Assembly (NCBI GenBank): GCA_020351855.1
Contig: CP070670.1
Span: 778,890-830,294 of the forward strand
From: Gemmatimonadota bacterium
Lineage (GTDB): Bacteria > Gemmatimonadota > Gemmatimonadetes > Palauibacterales > Palauibacteraceae
DNA length: 51,405 nt
Reading direction: 5' to 3'
Under the pieces are notes generated by a model. The model ran no database searches and was not told the DNA's origin. It saw only the letters and a program-made list of their open reading frames with translations. Below, one piece after another: positions 26,124 to 34,993 of the stretch (its first letter is position 1; every line of letters begins with the position of its first letter). The position numbers and the translations under genes are program-made.

Positions 26124-26124
26124 G
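26109..26124 (+). promoter_or_regulatory. -10-like element and shared CATG of two divergent genes
   Basis: TATCTT (26109-26114) lies 7 bp before the plus-strand ATG at 26122, the spacing expected for leaderless transcripts, and no Shine-Dalgarno is visible for that gene. The tetranucleotide CATG (26121-26124) contains both the plus start and the minus-strand start of the deiodinase-like gene. Confidence 0.4.
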
Positions 26125-26766
26125 TTCGCCCTCGACCCTCTCGCCGTCGTTTCCGTCCTTGCCGGCCTGTTGAGCTTCGCCTTCCTCCTGCTCGGACTCG
26201 CCCTGGCCCGCCGGCGCCGCGCGCTGGGCGCCACGCTGGCCTTGCTCCTCGCGACCCTGCTTCTGTCGTCGGCCGCCCTCTTCGCCACGGTGACCGTGGC
26301 GACCCAGGGATACAAGGCGCTCACGCGCGAGGAGCTCGCGGCCCGGGTCGCCACCGAGCCGACCGGCTCACGGCGCTTCAGCGCCCGCCTCGTGTTCCCG
26401 GATGGTCGTGAGGAGACCTTCACGCTGGCGGGCGACGAGCTGTACGTCGATGCCCACATCCTGAAGTGGAAGCCGCCGCTGAATCTCCTCGGCCTCCATA
26501 CATCTTACGAGCTGGATCGCGTCGCGGGCCGCTACTCCGGCCTCGCTGACGAGCGGGCGGAGCCGAGAACCGTCTACACGCTGGCGGCGCCCAAGCCTTT
26601 CAACCTGTTCGACCTGCGCCGGAGTTACGCCCTGCTGTTCGCGCCTCTCGTCGACGCGGAGTACGGGTCGGCGACGTTCATCGAGGTGGACGAGGCCGCC
26701 GAACTCGAGCTCTTCGTCTCGACGACGGGGCTCCTCGTCCGCAAGCGACCGAAGAGCAGCGGCTGA
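26122..26766 (+). CDS. Membrane-anchored protein of unknown function with a soluble C-terminal domain
   Basis: I do not recognise this 214-residue family. The N-terminus has two TM helices ([20 protein letters not shown] and [20 protein letters not shown]) separated by a short basic stretch ARRRRA. The soluble part, about residues 70-214, looks beta-rich and includes [40 protein letters not shown] and [20 protein letters not shown]. The motif [23 protein letters not shown] resembles a conserved domain found in proteobacterial cation/multidrug-efflux-associated proteins of unknown role; this is a recollection, not a search. It is divergent from the deiodinase-like gene with overlapping start codons, and probably leaderless. 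Confidence 0.75.
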   Translation: MFALDPLAVVSVLAGLLSFAFLLLGLALARRRRALGATLALLLATLLLSSAALFATVTVATQGYKALTREELAARVATEPTGSRRFSARLVFPDGREETFTLAGDELYVDAHILKWKPPLNLLGLHTSYELDRVAGRYSGLADERAEPRTVYTLAAPKPFNLFDLRRSYALLFAPLVDAEYGSATFIEVDEAAELELFVSTTGLLVRKRPKSSG

Positions 26767-26781
26767 CCGATCCGGTCAGCC
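26761..26781. terminator. Perfect 9-bp hairpin holding both stop codons of a convergent pair
   Basis: GGCTGACCG (26761-26769) and CGGTCAGCC (26773-26781) pair perfectly around ATC. The plus-strand TGA (26764-26766) and the minus-strand TGA (26776-26778) both lie inside the stem, at symmetrical places. It should act as a terminator for transcripts from both sides, though there is no T-run. Confidence 0.6.
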
Positions 26782-28050
26782 TGGCCCGCGCGCCGCTTCG
26801 ATTCCCCTCTCCTCGTCCACCGCCATGAGGATGAGGAAGCCGACCAGGAAGAACCCCACGATGGCGAACATGGCCAGCCTGGGGTTCCCGGTGCTTGCCA
26901 CGACGGTGCCGTATACGAACGGGCCGGCTACCGAAGCGAGCTTGCCCGAGAAGGCGAAGAAGCCGAAGAACTCGCCGTGGCGCTCGGCGGGCGTCATCAC
27001 TCCGATAAGGCTGCGGCTGGCAGACTGGTTCGGCCCCACCATGAGCCCTATGCCGATGGCCGCCAGCCAGAAGCCGGTTCGGGTCTCGGCCATGGCGCCG
27101 ATCAGCGTGCAGGCCGCCAGCACGACGAGCGTGATCGCGATCGTTCGCTTTCCACCAATCGCATCGTTCACGAAGCCGAACGCGAAGGCGCCGGCGCCGG
27201 CCGCCACGTTGAGGACGATGCCCAGGAGAATCACGCCCTCGAAGGAGAACCCGAAGACCGTCGCCGCGTAGATGCCCCCCAAAGCGAAGATCGTCACGAG
27301 GCCATCGTTGTAGACCAGGCGTGCGAGCAGCGCCTTGGCGGCCTCCCGATAGCGACGCAGGTGCCGGAGCGTGTCGGCCACGCGCTGGAAGCCCTCGCGA
27401 ACGTACGTTCCGGGCTCGACGGGACGGGCCACACCTCGCTCCCTCAGAAAGACGAACGTCGGGATCGAGAAGATCCCGAACCACGCCACGACGAGCAGGC
27501 TGGTGGCCCGCACGGCGAGGTCGCCCTCGGACGGAAGCCAGCCGCCCTGGGTCATGCCGAGGGCGATCCCGAGCGCGAGCAGCCCCCCGAGGTATCCGAG
27601 CGACCATCCGTAGCCCGAGATCCGGCCCATGTTCTTGGGGGTCGAGATCTCGGGCAGGAAGGCGTTGTAGAACGCCTGCCCTCCCTCGTAGGCCACGTTG
27701 GCGAGCACGAACACGACGGCGGCGATCAGCGCCATGCCGGGCCGCATGAAGAAGAGGAGCGTCGTGAAGACGAGCGTCTGGAGCGTGGCAAGGATCAGGA
27801 ACCGCTTCTTGCGCCGGGAAAAATCCGCCACCGCACCGAGCACGGGCATCGTCACGGCGACGATGATGGCCGAGACGTTCACGGCTCGCGTCCACATCAC
27901 GGTGCCGGTCACCTCGTCCGACGCGATGGCCTTCACGAAGTAGGTGCCGAAGATGAAGGTGACGATGAGGGTGGTGAACGCCGAGTTGGCGAAGTCGTAC
28001 ATGCACCAGGAGAAGATCTCGCGGCGCCGCACGTTCGATGGCTCGCTCAT
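26776..28050 (-). CDS. MFS transporter, Atg22/UMF1-like
   Basis: The 424-residue protein has twelve TM segments and the Atg22/UMF1 hallmark FSWCMYDFANSAFTTLIVTF right after a short N-terminus. It also has MPVLGAVADFSRRKKRF, EGGQAFYNAFLPEIS, GRISGYGWSLGYLGGL and, in the second half, GLMVGPNQSASRSLIGVMTP, all typical of the group. Fungal Atg22 exports amino acids from the vacuole; bacterial members are uncharacterised and may export amino acids or similar metabolites. It is the last gene of an SDR-cyclase-transporter run on the minus strand. Confidence 0.92.
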   Translation of the reverse strand: MSEPSNVRRREIFSWCMYDFANSAFTTLIVTFIFGTYFVKAIASDEVTGTVMWTRAVNVSAIIVAVTMPVLGAVADFSRRKKRFLILATLQTLVFTTLLFFMRPGMALIAAVVFVLANVAYEGGQAFYNAFLPEISTPKNMGRISGYGWSLGYLGGLLALGIALGMTQGGWLPSEGDLAVRATSLLVVAWFGIFSIPTFVFLRERGVARPVEPGTYVREGFQRVADTLRHLRRYREAAKALLARLVYNDGLVTIFALGGIYAATVFGFSFEGVILLGIVLNVAAGAGAFAFGFVNDAIGGKRTIAITLVVLAACTLIGAMAETRTGFWLAAIGIGLMVGPNQSASRSLIGVMTPAERHGEFFGFFAFSGKLASVAGPFVYGTVVASTGNPRLAMFAIVGFFLVGFLILMAVDEERGIEAARGPG

Positions 28051-28136
28051 CGGACCGCCCTCGCCTGGACACCGCTAGCCCGAGTGGTGTCGCTCCGGGG
28101 CGAGTCGTCGACCAGACGTTGCGGATCCACCCTGGG

Positions 28137-29168
28137 CTATCGCACGGCCAGGGGACGGCCGGGTGAGCCGGTTCCCCCGACAAGCGGCAGCGGCGTGAAG
28201 ATGAAGAGGAACTCGTGCACGCCGTCGGCGGCCAGCCTCTCGAGATCGAGGTTCTCCAGATTGTGGATCCCGTTCTCCGGAATGAGCACCTGATGGACAG
28301 GGAAAGCGAGGCGAGGATCCGGATTGGGCACCACCTCGGTGGTCCACGAGTCCGAACCGACCATGGAGGGCCGTCGATCGACGATCCAGCGGGCCACCCC
28401 GAGACCGATCCCCGGCGGGTTGTCGTTGTAGCGGCCGGCATCCTCCCAGTGAACGGCCCAGCCGTAGCGGAACAGCAGGGCGTCTCCCGGCCGGAGGTCC
28501 GATTCCGACATTCCCTGACGTCCGAGCGCACCGCGCACGTCCTCCACGGTGACTTCGTAGCTTTGCGGCAGCGTGCCGACCCCCTTGTAGCCGGCCACGT
28601 CGATCAGGATGCCGCGCGTGATGATGGGCCGCACGAGCTCGACACCCAGCTTTCGAAGCCCCGCGCCCCCTCGCATCTCCTCGACCGTGATGCCGTTGTA
28701 GAACACGTCCCGCTCCGATCCATCGCGCATGACGAGGCGCGTCCCGATGTGCCCGAGGCCGTCGAACTGCGTCCCGACCTGGCCGATCTCGGCGCAGACG
28801 AACTCGTCGAACCCGACGAGACGGTTCTCGCCGAACGGCTCGTAGCTCGGAGCGCCGGGGATGTACAGCGTGTAGCTCCGATCGCCGAACATGGGCATGC
28901 CCCGTTCGTACGGATGGCCGAGCTCGTACACCTCGCCCCGCGCGGCCAGTTTGAGTGCCTCCAGGACCTTGTCCTCCGTAATCCAGTTGGTCGCTCCGAC
29001 CTGATCGTCCGGGCCCCAGATCGGATGGGGCCACCAAGGACCCGCCTCCCGGGTCTGGGCCTGCACGAAGCCCGAGACGGGGACGCACAGGAGGGCCGTG
29101 CCCAGGGACGTTCGTACAATCCATGTGTTTTTCAAAATATTGCCATACAATACTTTAATATCTGTCAT
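28137..29168 (-). CDS. Secreted cyclase-family metal-dependent hydrolase (kynurenine-formamidase-like fold)
   Basis: The 343-residue frame has a signal-like segment VRTSLGTALLCVPVSGFVQA followed by a cyclase-family domain with GATNWITEDKVLEALKLAARG near the start. The metal motif normally HxGTHxDxPxH reads VGTQFDGLGHIGT, with Gln for the first His after GT, as in a large uncharacterised subgroup. GDALLFRYGWAVHWED, PPGIGLGVARWIVDRRPSMV and HQVLIPENGIHNLENLDLE are further family stretches. The start is uncertain: GGAG touches the ATG at 29168, and the first 16 codons are unusually AT-rich and contain a repeat, so translation may start a dozen codons later. The enzyme probably acts in the periplasm on an amide or lactone. 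Confidence 0.82.
   Translation of the reverse strand: MTDIKVLYGNILKNTWIVRTSLGTALLCVPVSGFVQAQTREAGPWWPHPIWGPDDQVGATNWITEDKVLEALKLAARGEVYELGHPYERGMPMFGDRSYTLYIPGAPSYEPFGENRLVGFDEFVCAEIGQVGTQFDGLGHIGTRLVMRDGSERDVFYNGITVEEMRGGAGLRKLGVELVRPIITRGILIDVAGYKGVGTLPQSYEVTVEDVRGALGRQGMSESDLRPGDALLFRYGWAVHWEDAGRYNDNPPGIGLGVARWIVDRRPSMVGSDSWTTEVVPNPDPRLAFPVHQVLIPENGIHNLENLDLERLAADGVHEFLFIFTPLPLVGGTGSPGRPLAVR
29136..29154. promoter_or_regulatory. AT-rich inverted repeat at the start of the cyclase gene
   Basis: AATATTG (29136-29142) and CAATACT (29148-29154) pair at 6 of 7 positions around a 5-bp centre. It lies in a roughly 45-bp AT-rich island (29124-29168) in an otherwise GC-rich region, at the cyclase 5' end. 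It may be a promoter/operator if the true start is further in. Confidence 0.3.
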
Positions 29169-29197
29169 CTCCAGCAGTATCGATAACCAGCGAGGGA

Positions 29198-29998
29198 CTA
29201 TTCCTGCTGGATGCGGCGCACGATGCGGGTCACCAGCCTGCGGGGCGTGAGCCGCACGGAGAACGAGCCCAGACGGTTCGTGAGGCCCGGGATCACGAGG
29301 CGGCGGCCCCGCAGCATTCCCCGGTAGCCGGCCTTCGCGACGGACGCCGCATCCATGACCCCGAGGTGGCGCATCAGGCCCGAGTCCTCCATCCCTGCCC
29401 GCTGCTGAAACTCCGTGGCGGTCGGGCCGGGACAGAGCGTCGTCACGGTGACCCCCGTGCCGTGGAGTTCCTCGTCGAGCGCCTCCCCGAAGTGCAGGAG
29501 GTAGGCCTTGGTCGCGTAGTAGACCGCCATCAGCGGGCCCGGCTGGAAAGCGGCCGTGGAGGCGACGTTCAGGATGCGGCCGGCATCCCGGCGCAGCATC
29601 TCGGGAAGCACGAGGCGGGTCAGGTGCGTCGGGGCCTCCACGTTGAGGCGGATCATTCGGACCGCTGCATCGCCGTCGGCTTCCGCGAACGCGCCGAAGA
29701 CACCCACCCCGGCGTTGTTGACGAGGACATCCACCGCGCGGCCAGCGAGTCGCCGGTGAAGGTCGAGGGCCGCACCGGACACCGAGAGGTCCAGCGCGAC
29801 CCACGTCACGTCCACGCCGTGCTGGGCGCTCAGCTGCTCCGCGACCTGCCGGAGCTTCGTCTCGCTCCGCGCCACGATGGCGAGGTCATGGCGATCCCGG
29901 GCGAGGAGGCGTGCGAGCTCGTAGCCGATCCCGACCGTTGCGCCGGTCACGAGGGCGAGTGGCCGACCCGCCACGGTGCCCTTCGTCGGGGAGCTCAT
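29198..29998 (-). CDS. Short-chain dehydrogenase/reductase (classical SDR)
   Basis: The 266-residue enzyme has the Rossmann cofactor motif VTGATVGIGYELARLLARD, the stabilising DVLVNNAGVGVFG, the catalytic Ser in NVASTAAFQPG and the YxxxK pair in YYATKAYLLHF, followed by TLCPGPTATEF. An Arg right after the second strand (AIVARSE) suggests NADP preference. The C-terminal basic tail (RLTPRRLVTRIVRRI) may associate with membranes. It starts the minus-strand SDR-cyclase-transporter run, with 29 bp to the cyclase frame. The substrate is probably a hydroxyl/keto compound; nothing more specific is visible. Confidence 0.93.
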   Translation of the reverse strand: MSSPTKGTVAGRPLALVTGATVGIGYELARLLARDRHDLAIVARSETKLRQVAEQLSAQHGVDVTWVALDLSVSGAALDLHRRLAGRAVDVLVNNAGVGVFGAFAEADGDAAVRMIRLNVEAPTHLTRLVLPEMLRRDAGRILNVASTAAFQPGPLMAVYYATKAYLLHFGEALDEELHGTGVTVTTLCPGPTATEFQQRAGMEDSGLMRHLGVMDAASVAKAGYRGMLRGRRLVIPGLTNRLGSFSVRLTPRRLVTRIVRRIQQE

Positions 29999-30381
29999 AT
30001 CCGGTGGCTGGGGGGAACGCGCGGGACCCCGTAACGGCTCGTCCGCATGACGCTCCTATCTCTCGCGGGGGATCGGCAACTGGACCTCCGCGATACCTAA
30101 CAGCGATCGGTACACGGGGAAAGGGAGCACGACTGAAACCTGGTTCCGAGCCGCTTCGTAGAGTTGGCCAGGAGATCCCCGTGCATCGACGGAGTGCCAT
30201 GAGGCCACCGCGAGGAAAGGACGGAAACCCCGTGCAGGCTCCACCAGGCGCCGCCAGCAACAGACCCCACATCCTTCCGGCTGGAGAGGAGCCGGCGGTC
30301 CGGCGGCGTCAGGTCAACGGAGCGGCGATCCCCCGGCCGGGCGAATGGGAGCGAGAGGGCGCGGAGGCCCGGCGCCCGCGG
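29999..30381. other. Intergenic region between the SDR and the ABC adaptor
   Basis: This roughly 380-bp divergent gap should hold both promoters. The adaptor frame stays open upstream through most of it, with an ATG at 30199 preceded by GGAG, but the encoded sequence is hydrophilic, Pro/Arg-rich and unlike any adaptor N-terminus. I found no convincing -35/-10 pair, hairpin or repeat. TACCTA near 30094 is the best -10-like match on the plus strand. Confidence 0.4.
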
Positions 30382-31626
30382 ATGGACATCGCCCGACAGA
30401 AGTCCAAGAACCGGCGCCGGCCCATCCTGATCGGCGGCGGGATAGCGGCAGCCGCTTGCCTGGCCATCCTCCTCGCCCTCATGAAGCCCGCCTCGCCGGG
30501 CGTCGAGCGAAGCTCGGTGCTGATCGGCAGCGTCGAGCGCGGACCCATGGTCCGCTCCGTGCGTGGTCCCGGCACGCTCGTTCCGGAACAGATGCGCTAC
30601 GTCTCGGCCCTTACCGCCGGTCGGGTCGAGCAGGTGTTCGTCGAGCCCGGTGCGCGCGTCGAAGCGGGCACGGTGCTCCTCCAGCTCAGCAACCCGGACG
30701 TCGAGCTCGAGGCGCTGCAGGCCGAGCAGCAGTGGACGGCGGCGCAGGCCGGCCTCATGGACCTGAGACGATCCCTTGGCACCCAGCTGCTCGCCCAGGA
30801 AGCGGCCACCGCACAGGCGCAGGCCGATTGGCTGGAGGCTCAACGCGAGGCGGAAGCGGATTCGGTGTTCCATCTGCGCGAGCTGATCAGCCGCAACGAG
30901 GCGCTGCAGTCCCGGGAGCAGGAGGAGGCGGCGAGGATCCGGCTGGATACCGAGCGCAAGCGATACGAGCTCCTCGAGAGAACGGTCGATGGACAGCTGG
31001 CGGTCCAGGCAGAACAGGTCGATCGGCTCCGGTCCATCTACGAGTACCAGGAGCGCCGGGTGCAGTCCATGAAGGTGACGGCGGGAGCTCCCGGAGTGCT
31101 GCAGGACCTTTCGCTCGAGCCCGGCCAGTGGGTCCAGTCCGGCACCACGCTCGCCCGGGTCGCCCAGCCGGGGCGGCTGAAGGCCGAGCTGAGGATTCCC
31201 CAGACGCAGGCCCAGGAGGTCCAGCCCGGACAGCAGGCGATCATCGACACGCGCACCGACGTCGTCCGGGGTCGGGTCAAGCGGGTCGACCCGAACGTCC
31301 AGAACGGCGCGGTGCTGGTCGAGGTGTCCCTCGAGGGCGAGCTGCCGCAGGGTGCCCGGCCCGATCTCAGCGTGGACGGCACGATCGAGATCGAGCGGCT
31401 CGCCGATGTCCTTCACGTGGGGCGTCCCGCGTACGGTCAGAGCCACAGCACCGTAGGGCTGTTCAAGTTGGTCGATGGCGGCAGCGCGGCCGTCCGCGTG
31501 CCGGTCCGCCTGGGGTCGGGCTCGGTCAACGAGATCGAGATTGTGGAAGGTCTGTCGGAGGGCGATGAGGTCATCCTCTCCGATATGTCACGGTGGGATG
31601 ACAACGAGCGGGTCCGGCTCAAGTAA
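30382..31626 (+). CDS. ABC-exporter periplasmic adaptor (HlyD/MacA-like)
   Basis: The 414-residue protein begins MDIARQKSKNRRRPILIGGG with a basic N-terminus and one TM helix (GIAAAACLAILLALM), so it is anchored in the inner membrane. A lipoyl half follows (TAGRVEQVFVEPGARVEAG), then a long coiled-coil from about residue 115 to 230 (EALQAEQQWTAAQAGLMD through EQVDRLRSIYEYQERRVQSM). Next comes the second lipoyl half (TAGAPGVLQDLSLEPGQWV), a beta-barrel and a C-terminal domain ending SEGDEVILSDMSRWDDNER. The ATPase and permease genes follow immediately. It should link the ADOP permease to an outer-membrane channel encoded elsewhere. A start at 30199 would add 61 residues and is less likely. Confidence 0.9.
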   Translation: MDIARQKSKNRRRPILIGGGIAAAACLAILLALMKPASPGVERSSVLIGSVERGPMVRSVRGPGTLVPEQMRYVSALTAGRVEQVFVEPGARVEAGTVLLQLSNPDVELEALQAEQQWTAAQAGLMDLRRSLGTQLLAQEAATAQAQADWLEAQREAEADSVFHLRELISRNEALQSREQEEAARIRLDTERKRYELLERTVDGQLAVQAEQVDRLRSIYEYQERRVQSMKVTAGAPGVLQDLSLEPGQWVQSGTTLARVAQPGRLKAELRIPQTQAQEVQPGQQAIIDTRTDVVRGRVKRVDPNVQNGAVLVEVSLEGELPQGARPDLSVDGTIEIERLADVLHVGRPAYGQSHSTVGLFKLVDGGSAAVRVPVRLGSGSVNEIEIVEGLSEGDEVILSDMSRWDDNERVRLK

Positions 31627-31668
31627 CCGGGTATCCGGAGGCTGGCCCATTGGAAGAAGGAGGGAACG

Positions 31669-32442
31669 GTGACGATGAGCGACACGTGGCGAGCGAACGG
31701 GGCCGGAGGCGCAGCCGCCATGATCGAGATGGCGGGAGTGCGTAAGGTCTTCCTGACCGACGAGGTAGAGACGCATGCCCTCTCCGACATCGATCTCCGG
31801 ATCGATGAGGGCGATTTCCTTTCGATCGCCGGTCCGTCAGGCTGCGGCAAGTCCACGCTGCTCTCTCTGCTCGGCCTGCTCGACTCGCCCACCGGCGGCG
31901 AGTACTTCCTGGACGGGAACCCCGTGGCCTGCCTGAGCGCGGCGCAGCGGGCAACGATTCGCAACCGTCACATCGGGTTCATCTTCCAGGCCTTCAACCT
32001 GATCGGAGACCTCACGGTCTACGAGAACGTGGAGCTTCCGCTCACCTATCGCGGCCTGTCCGCTCCGGAGCGCAGTGAGAGGGTCATGGGAGCGCTCGAG
32101 CGGGTGGACATGTCGCACAGGCTCAAGCACTACCCTTCGCAGCTCTCGGGAGGGCAGCAGCAGCGGGTGGCCGTGGCGCGCGCCGTGGCCGGCGACCCCC
32201 TGATCCTCCTTGCCGACGAGCCGACCGGCAATCTGGACTCCTCCAACGGCGAGGCGGTCATGAACCTCCTGGCCGAGCTCCATCGGGATGGGGCCACGAT
32301 CTGCATGGTCACGCACGACCCCAGGTACGCGGATTATGCAGGCCGGACGATCCATTTGTTCGACGGGCGGATCGTGAGCGAGGAGACGAACGGTGCCGCA
32401 CGGGAACTGCGGGAGCACGGCTACGAGCTGGCAGGCCGCTAG
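31669..32442 (+). CDS. ABC transporter ATP-binding protein (MacB/LolD type)
   Basis: The 257-residue ATPase has Walker [10 protein letters not shown], a Q-loop ([20 protein letters not shown]), the signature [14 protein letters not shown], Walker [15 protein letters not shown] and the H-loop [12 protein letters not shown]. The LxxLE/LPLTY pattern around the Q-loop and the NLDS box place it in the MacB/LolD/FtsE group that powers mechanotransmission rather than transport through the membrane. The GTG start has AGGAGG five to six bases upstream and is preferred over the ATG two codons later. It energises the ADOP permease encoded next. Confidence 0.96.
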   Translation: MTMSDTWRANGAGGAAAMIEMAGVRKVFLTDEVETHALSDIDLRIDEGDFLSIAGPSGCGKSTLLSLLGLLDSPTGGEYFLDGNPVACLSAAQRATIRNRHIGFIFQAFNLIGDLTVYENVELPLTYRGLSAPERSERVMGALERVDMSHRLKHYPSQLSGGQQQRVAVARAVAGDPLILLADEPTGNLDSSNGEAVMNLLAELHRDGATICMVTHDPRYADYAGRTIHLFDGRIVSEETNGAARELREHGYELAGR

Positions 32443-32482
32443 CGAGGCGCTTCCACTGCAGGGGATCAAACGAGGGAAGACG

Positions 32483-34909
32483 ATGAGCGGAATGTGGAAG
32501 GATCTGCGCTACGCGGCCCGAATGCTCCGGAAGAGTCCCGGCACGAGCGCCGTGGCAGTGCTCGCGCTCGGCCTCGGCATCGGCCTCACGACGATCATGT
32601 TCAGCATCGTGTACGGTGGGGTGTGGAAGGGCCTGCCGTTCGAGAAGTCCGGAAATCTCCTGCACGTGGAGCGCAACAACCTGTCGCGCGACATCGAGAG
32701 CATGGAGGTGACGCTTCACGACTTCCTCGACTACCGGGAGCAGCAGACCTCGTTCGAGGGCCTGGCGGCCTTCTATACGGGCACCATCAACCTTGCCGGC
32801 TCGGAGCGTCCGGAACGATATGACGGCGGCTTCATCTCGGCCAACGCCTTCGATCTGATCCGCGTGCAGCCAATCCTGGGACGCGATTTCAGGGACGGCG
32901 AAGACTCTCCCGCAGCCGATCCGGTCATGCTCCTTGGCTATCACGTGTGGCAGGATCGGTTCGACGGCGACCCGAACGTCGTGGGACAGGTCGCGCGGGT
33001 GAACGGCGAGCAGACCACGATCATCGGCGTCATGCCCGAGGGATTCCGCTTCCCCGTCGTCGAGGATGTGTGGGTCCCGCTCCGGCTGGATCCGCTCGAG
33101 ATCGAACGCGGCGAGGGCATGACGCTGGAGGTGTTCGGACGACTGCGCGACGGGGTGAGTCGGGACGAGGCCGCGGCGGAGTTGCAGGCGATCGCAGGAC
33201 GGCTGGCCGAAGCGTATCCGGAGACGAACGAAGGGGTGGGGGCCGCGGTGAAGCCCTACATCGAGGAGTTCATCGGCGCCGAGCCCCGGGCGATGCTCTA
33301 CACCATGCTGGGCGCGGTCTTCCTCGTGCTGCTGGTCGCGTGCGCCAACGTGGCGAACCTGCTGCTCTCCCGCGCCGCGACCCGCTCGAAGGAGCTCGCG
33401 ATCCGAAGCGCGGTGGGGGCCAGCCGGTTCCGCGTGATGCTGCAGCTCGTGGGCGAGGGTCTGGTCCTCGCGGCCGCCGGCGCGCTGCTGGGGCTCGCCA
33501 TCTCGCTGGTCGGAATCGAGCTGTTCAATCGTGCGCTAGCGCCCACGGATCCGCCGTTCTGGATCCAGATCGGCCTGCACCCCCTCGTGCTTATCTTCGT
33601 GATCGCGTTGACCGCCCTGGCCGGCGTGCTGTCCGGCATCCTTCCCGCCATCCAGGCGTCCGGCAACGCGGTGAACGAGGTCCTCAAGGACGAGTCCTGG
33701 GGCTCATCCGGCTTCCGGGTGGGCAGGTTGAGCAAGGCCCTCGTCGTGGGCGAGATCGCCCTGTCCCTCGGCGTGCTCGTGGCGGCGGGCCTGATGATCA
33801 AGAGCGTCATTAACCTGAAGACCATTGACCTCGGATTCCAGACCGAGGCGACGTTCACGGCGCGCATGGGGCTGTTCGAGGCGGATTACCCCGACACGAC
33901 CAGTCGGCGAGAGTTCTACCGGGAGGTCCTGCGCCGGGTGAGTGAGCGGCCGGGGGTAGAGGCGGCGGCGATCGTGACGGCTCTGCCGGGGGCATGGTCG
34001 TACGGGGGGCAGTTCGGCATCGAGGGCGAGATCTACGACCGGGACCAAGACTATCCGATCGCGCGGTGGGCGGTGGCCTCGCCCGACTTTCTCGACGTCT
34101 ACGGCGTTCAGGTGCTGGAAGGCCGCTCGTTCGACGGCCGGGACACCCACGATGCGCTGCCCGTGGCCATCGTGAACCGGAGCTTCGCCGAGCACTTCTT
34201 TCCGGAGGGCGCGGCGCTCGGCAAGCGGATCCGGCAGGGTGCCTCGGACAGCGAACAGCCCTGGCGGACCATCGTCGGGGTCGTCCCCGACATGTACATG
34301 CAGGGCCTCTCGAACCTCGAGGAGGATGGCTGGGGGGTGTACTTCCCGCTCGACCAGTACGACACTCGGTTCGCCTACGTGGCGCTGCGCGCAGCGGGCA
34401 GCGAGCCCATGTCGCTGGCCGGCGGCGCGCGAGATGACGTGATGGCTGTCGATCCGGACATCCCGCTCTACTGGGTGCAGACGCACCAGGCGGCAATCGA
34501 AGAGCAGACCTGGTTCTTTCGCGTGTTCGGCAACCTGTTCACGGTGTTCGGCGTGGCCGCCCTCTTCCTCGCGGCGGTCGGGCTCTACGGGGTGATGTCG
34601 GCCTCCGTCAGCAGCCGGACGGCGGAGATGGGCATCCGCATGGCACTCGGGGCCCAGGGGCAGGATGTGCTTCGGCTCGTACTCCGCCAGGGCGCCGTAC
34701 AGGTCGGCATCGGGATGGCCCTGGGTCTGGCCCTGGCGGCGCTGCTCTCGCGCGGTCTCGAGATCATCCTGTTCCAGGTGGAACCGTGGGACCCCGCGGT
34801 CTTCGCGCTGATCGCCGCCGTCCTGGCCGCCGTGGGCATGCTGGCCTCGTACATCCCTGCCCGGCGGGCGACCCGCGTCGATCCGGCCGTGGCGCTGCGG
34901 TACGAATGA
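32483..34909 (+). CDS. ADOP-family ABC permease (two MacB/FtsX modules)
   Basis: The 808-residue permease has the ADOP arrangement. A short N-terminal MWKDLRYAARMLRKSPGTS leads to TM1, a first periplasmic MacB-like domain (residues about 45-270), three TM helices with the FtsX motif SKELAIRSAVGASRFRVMLQ, then a second TM plus periplasmic domain (about 420-660) and a last FtsX module with RTAEMGIRMALGAQGQDVLR and PARRATRVDPAVALRYE. Such permeases are numerous in Acidobacteria and Gemmatimonadota and are assumed to export peptides, lipids or drugs with an adaptor. The ATG at 32483 has GAGG seven bases upstream; the longer frame from 32393 overlaps the ATPase gene and lacks similarity. Confidence 0.94.
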   Translation: MSGMWKDLRYAARMLRKSPGTSAVAVLALGLGIGLTTIMFSIVYGGVWKGLPFEKSGNLLHVERNNLSRDIESMEVTLHDFLDYREQQTSFEGLAAFYTGTINLAGSERPERYDGGFISANAFDLIRVQPILGRDFRDGEDSPAADPVMLLGYHVWQDRFDGDPNVVGQVARVNGEQTTIIGVMPEGFRFPVVEDVWVPLRLDPLEIERGEGMTLEVFGRLRDGVSRDEAAAELQAIAGRLAEAYPETNEGVGAAVKPYIEEFIGAEPRAMLYTMLGAVFLVLLVACANVANLLLSRAATRSKELAIRSAVGASRFRVMLQLVGEGLVLAAAGALLGLAISLVGIELFNRALAPTDPPFWIQIGLHPLVLIFVIALTALAGVLSGILPAIQASGNAVNEVLKDESWGSSGFRVGRLSKALVVGEIALSLGVLVAAGLMIKSVINLKTIDLGFQTEATFTARMGLFEADYPDTTSRREFYREVLRRVSERPGVEAAAIVTALPGAWSYGGQFGIEGEIYDRDQDYPIARWAVASPDFLDVYGVQVLEGRSFDGRDTHDALPVAIVNRSFAEHFFPEGAALGKRIRQGASDSEQPWRTIVGVVPDMYMQGLSNLEEDGWGVYFPLDQYDTRFAYVALRAAGSEPMSLAGGARDDVMAVDPDIPLYWVQTHQAAIEEQTWFFRVFGNLFTVFGVAALFLAAVGLYGVMSASVSSRTAEMGIRMALGAQGQDVLRLVLRQGAVQVGIGMALGLALAALLSRGLEIILFQVEPWDPAVFALIAAVLAAVGMLASYIPARRATRVDPAVALRYE

Positions 34910-34913
34910 GCGG

Positions 34914-34948
34914 CCGCGCGCCGCCGGCCCCTGGCCGGCCGTGCGCGG
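34914..34948. terminator. Strong GC hairpin after the ABC exporter operon
   Basis: Arms at 34914-34929 and 34933-34948 pair over 16 positions with one mismatch and one possible G-U pair around a CCT loop; the core is CCGGCC/GGCCGG. It begins 5 bp after the permease stop and lies between convergent genes, so it probably ends both transcripts. No T-run follows. Confidence 0.55.
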
Positions 34949-34993
34949 TCCCCTCCCGGGCGCCCACGGCGGAGGGTGCGGAGTGCCGAGAAC

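Noticed and set aside
26124..26459. Upstream extension of the deiodinase-like frame to 342 residues
   Set aside because: It is antisense to the membrane-protein gene and unlike any nitroreductase N-terminus.
26678..28531. 617-codon minus-strand frame overlapping the Atg22-like transporter
   Set aside because: Frame-shifted shadow of the transporter and cyclase genes with Arg/Pro-rich composition.
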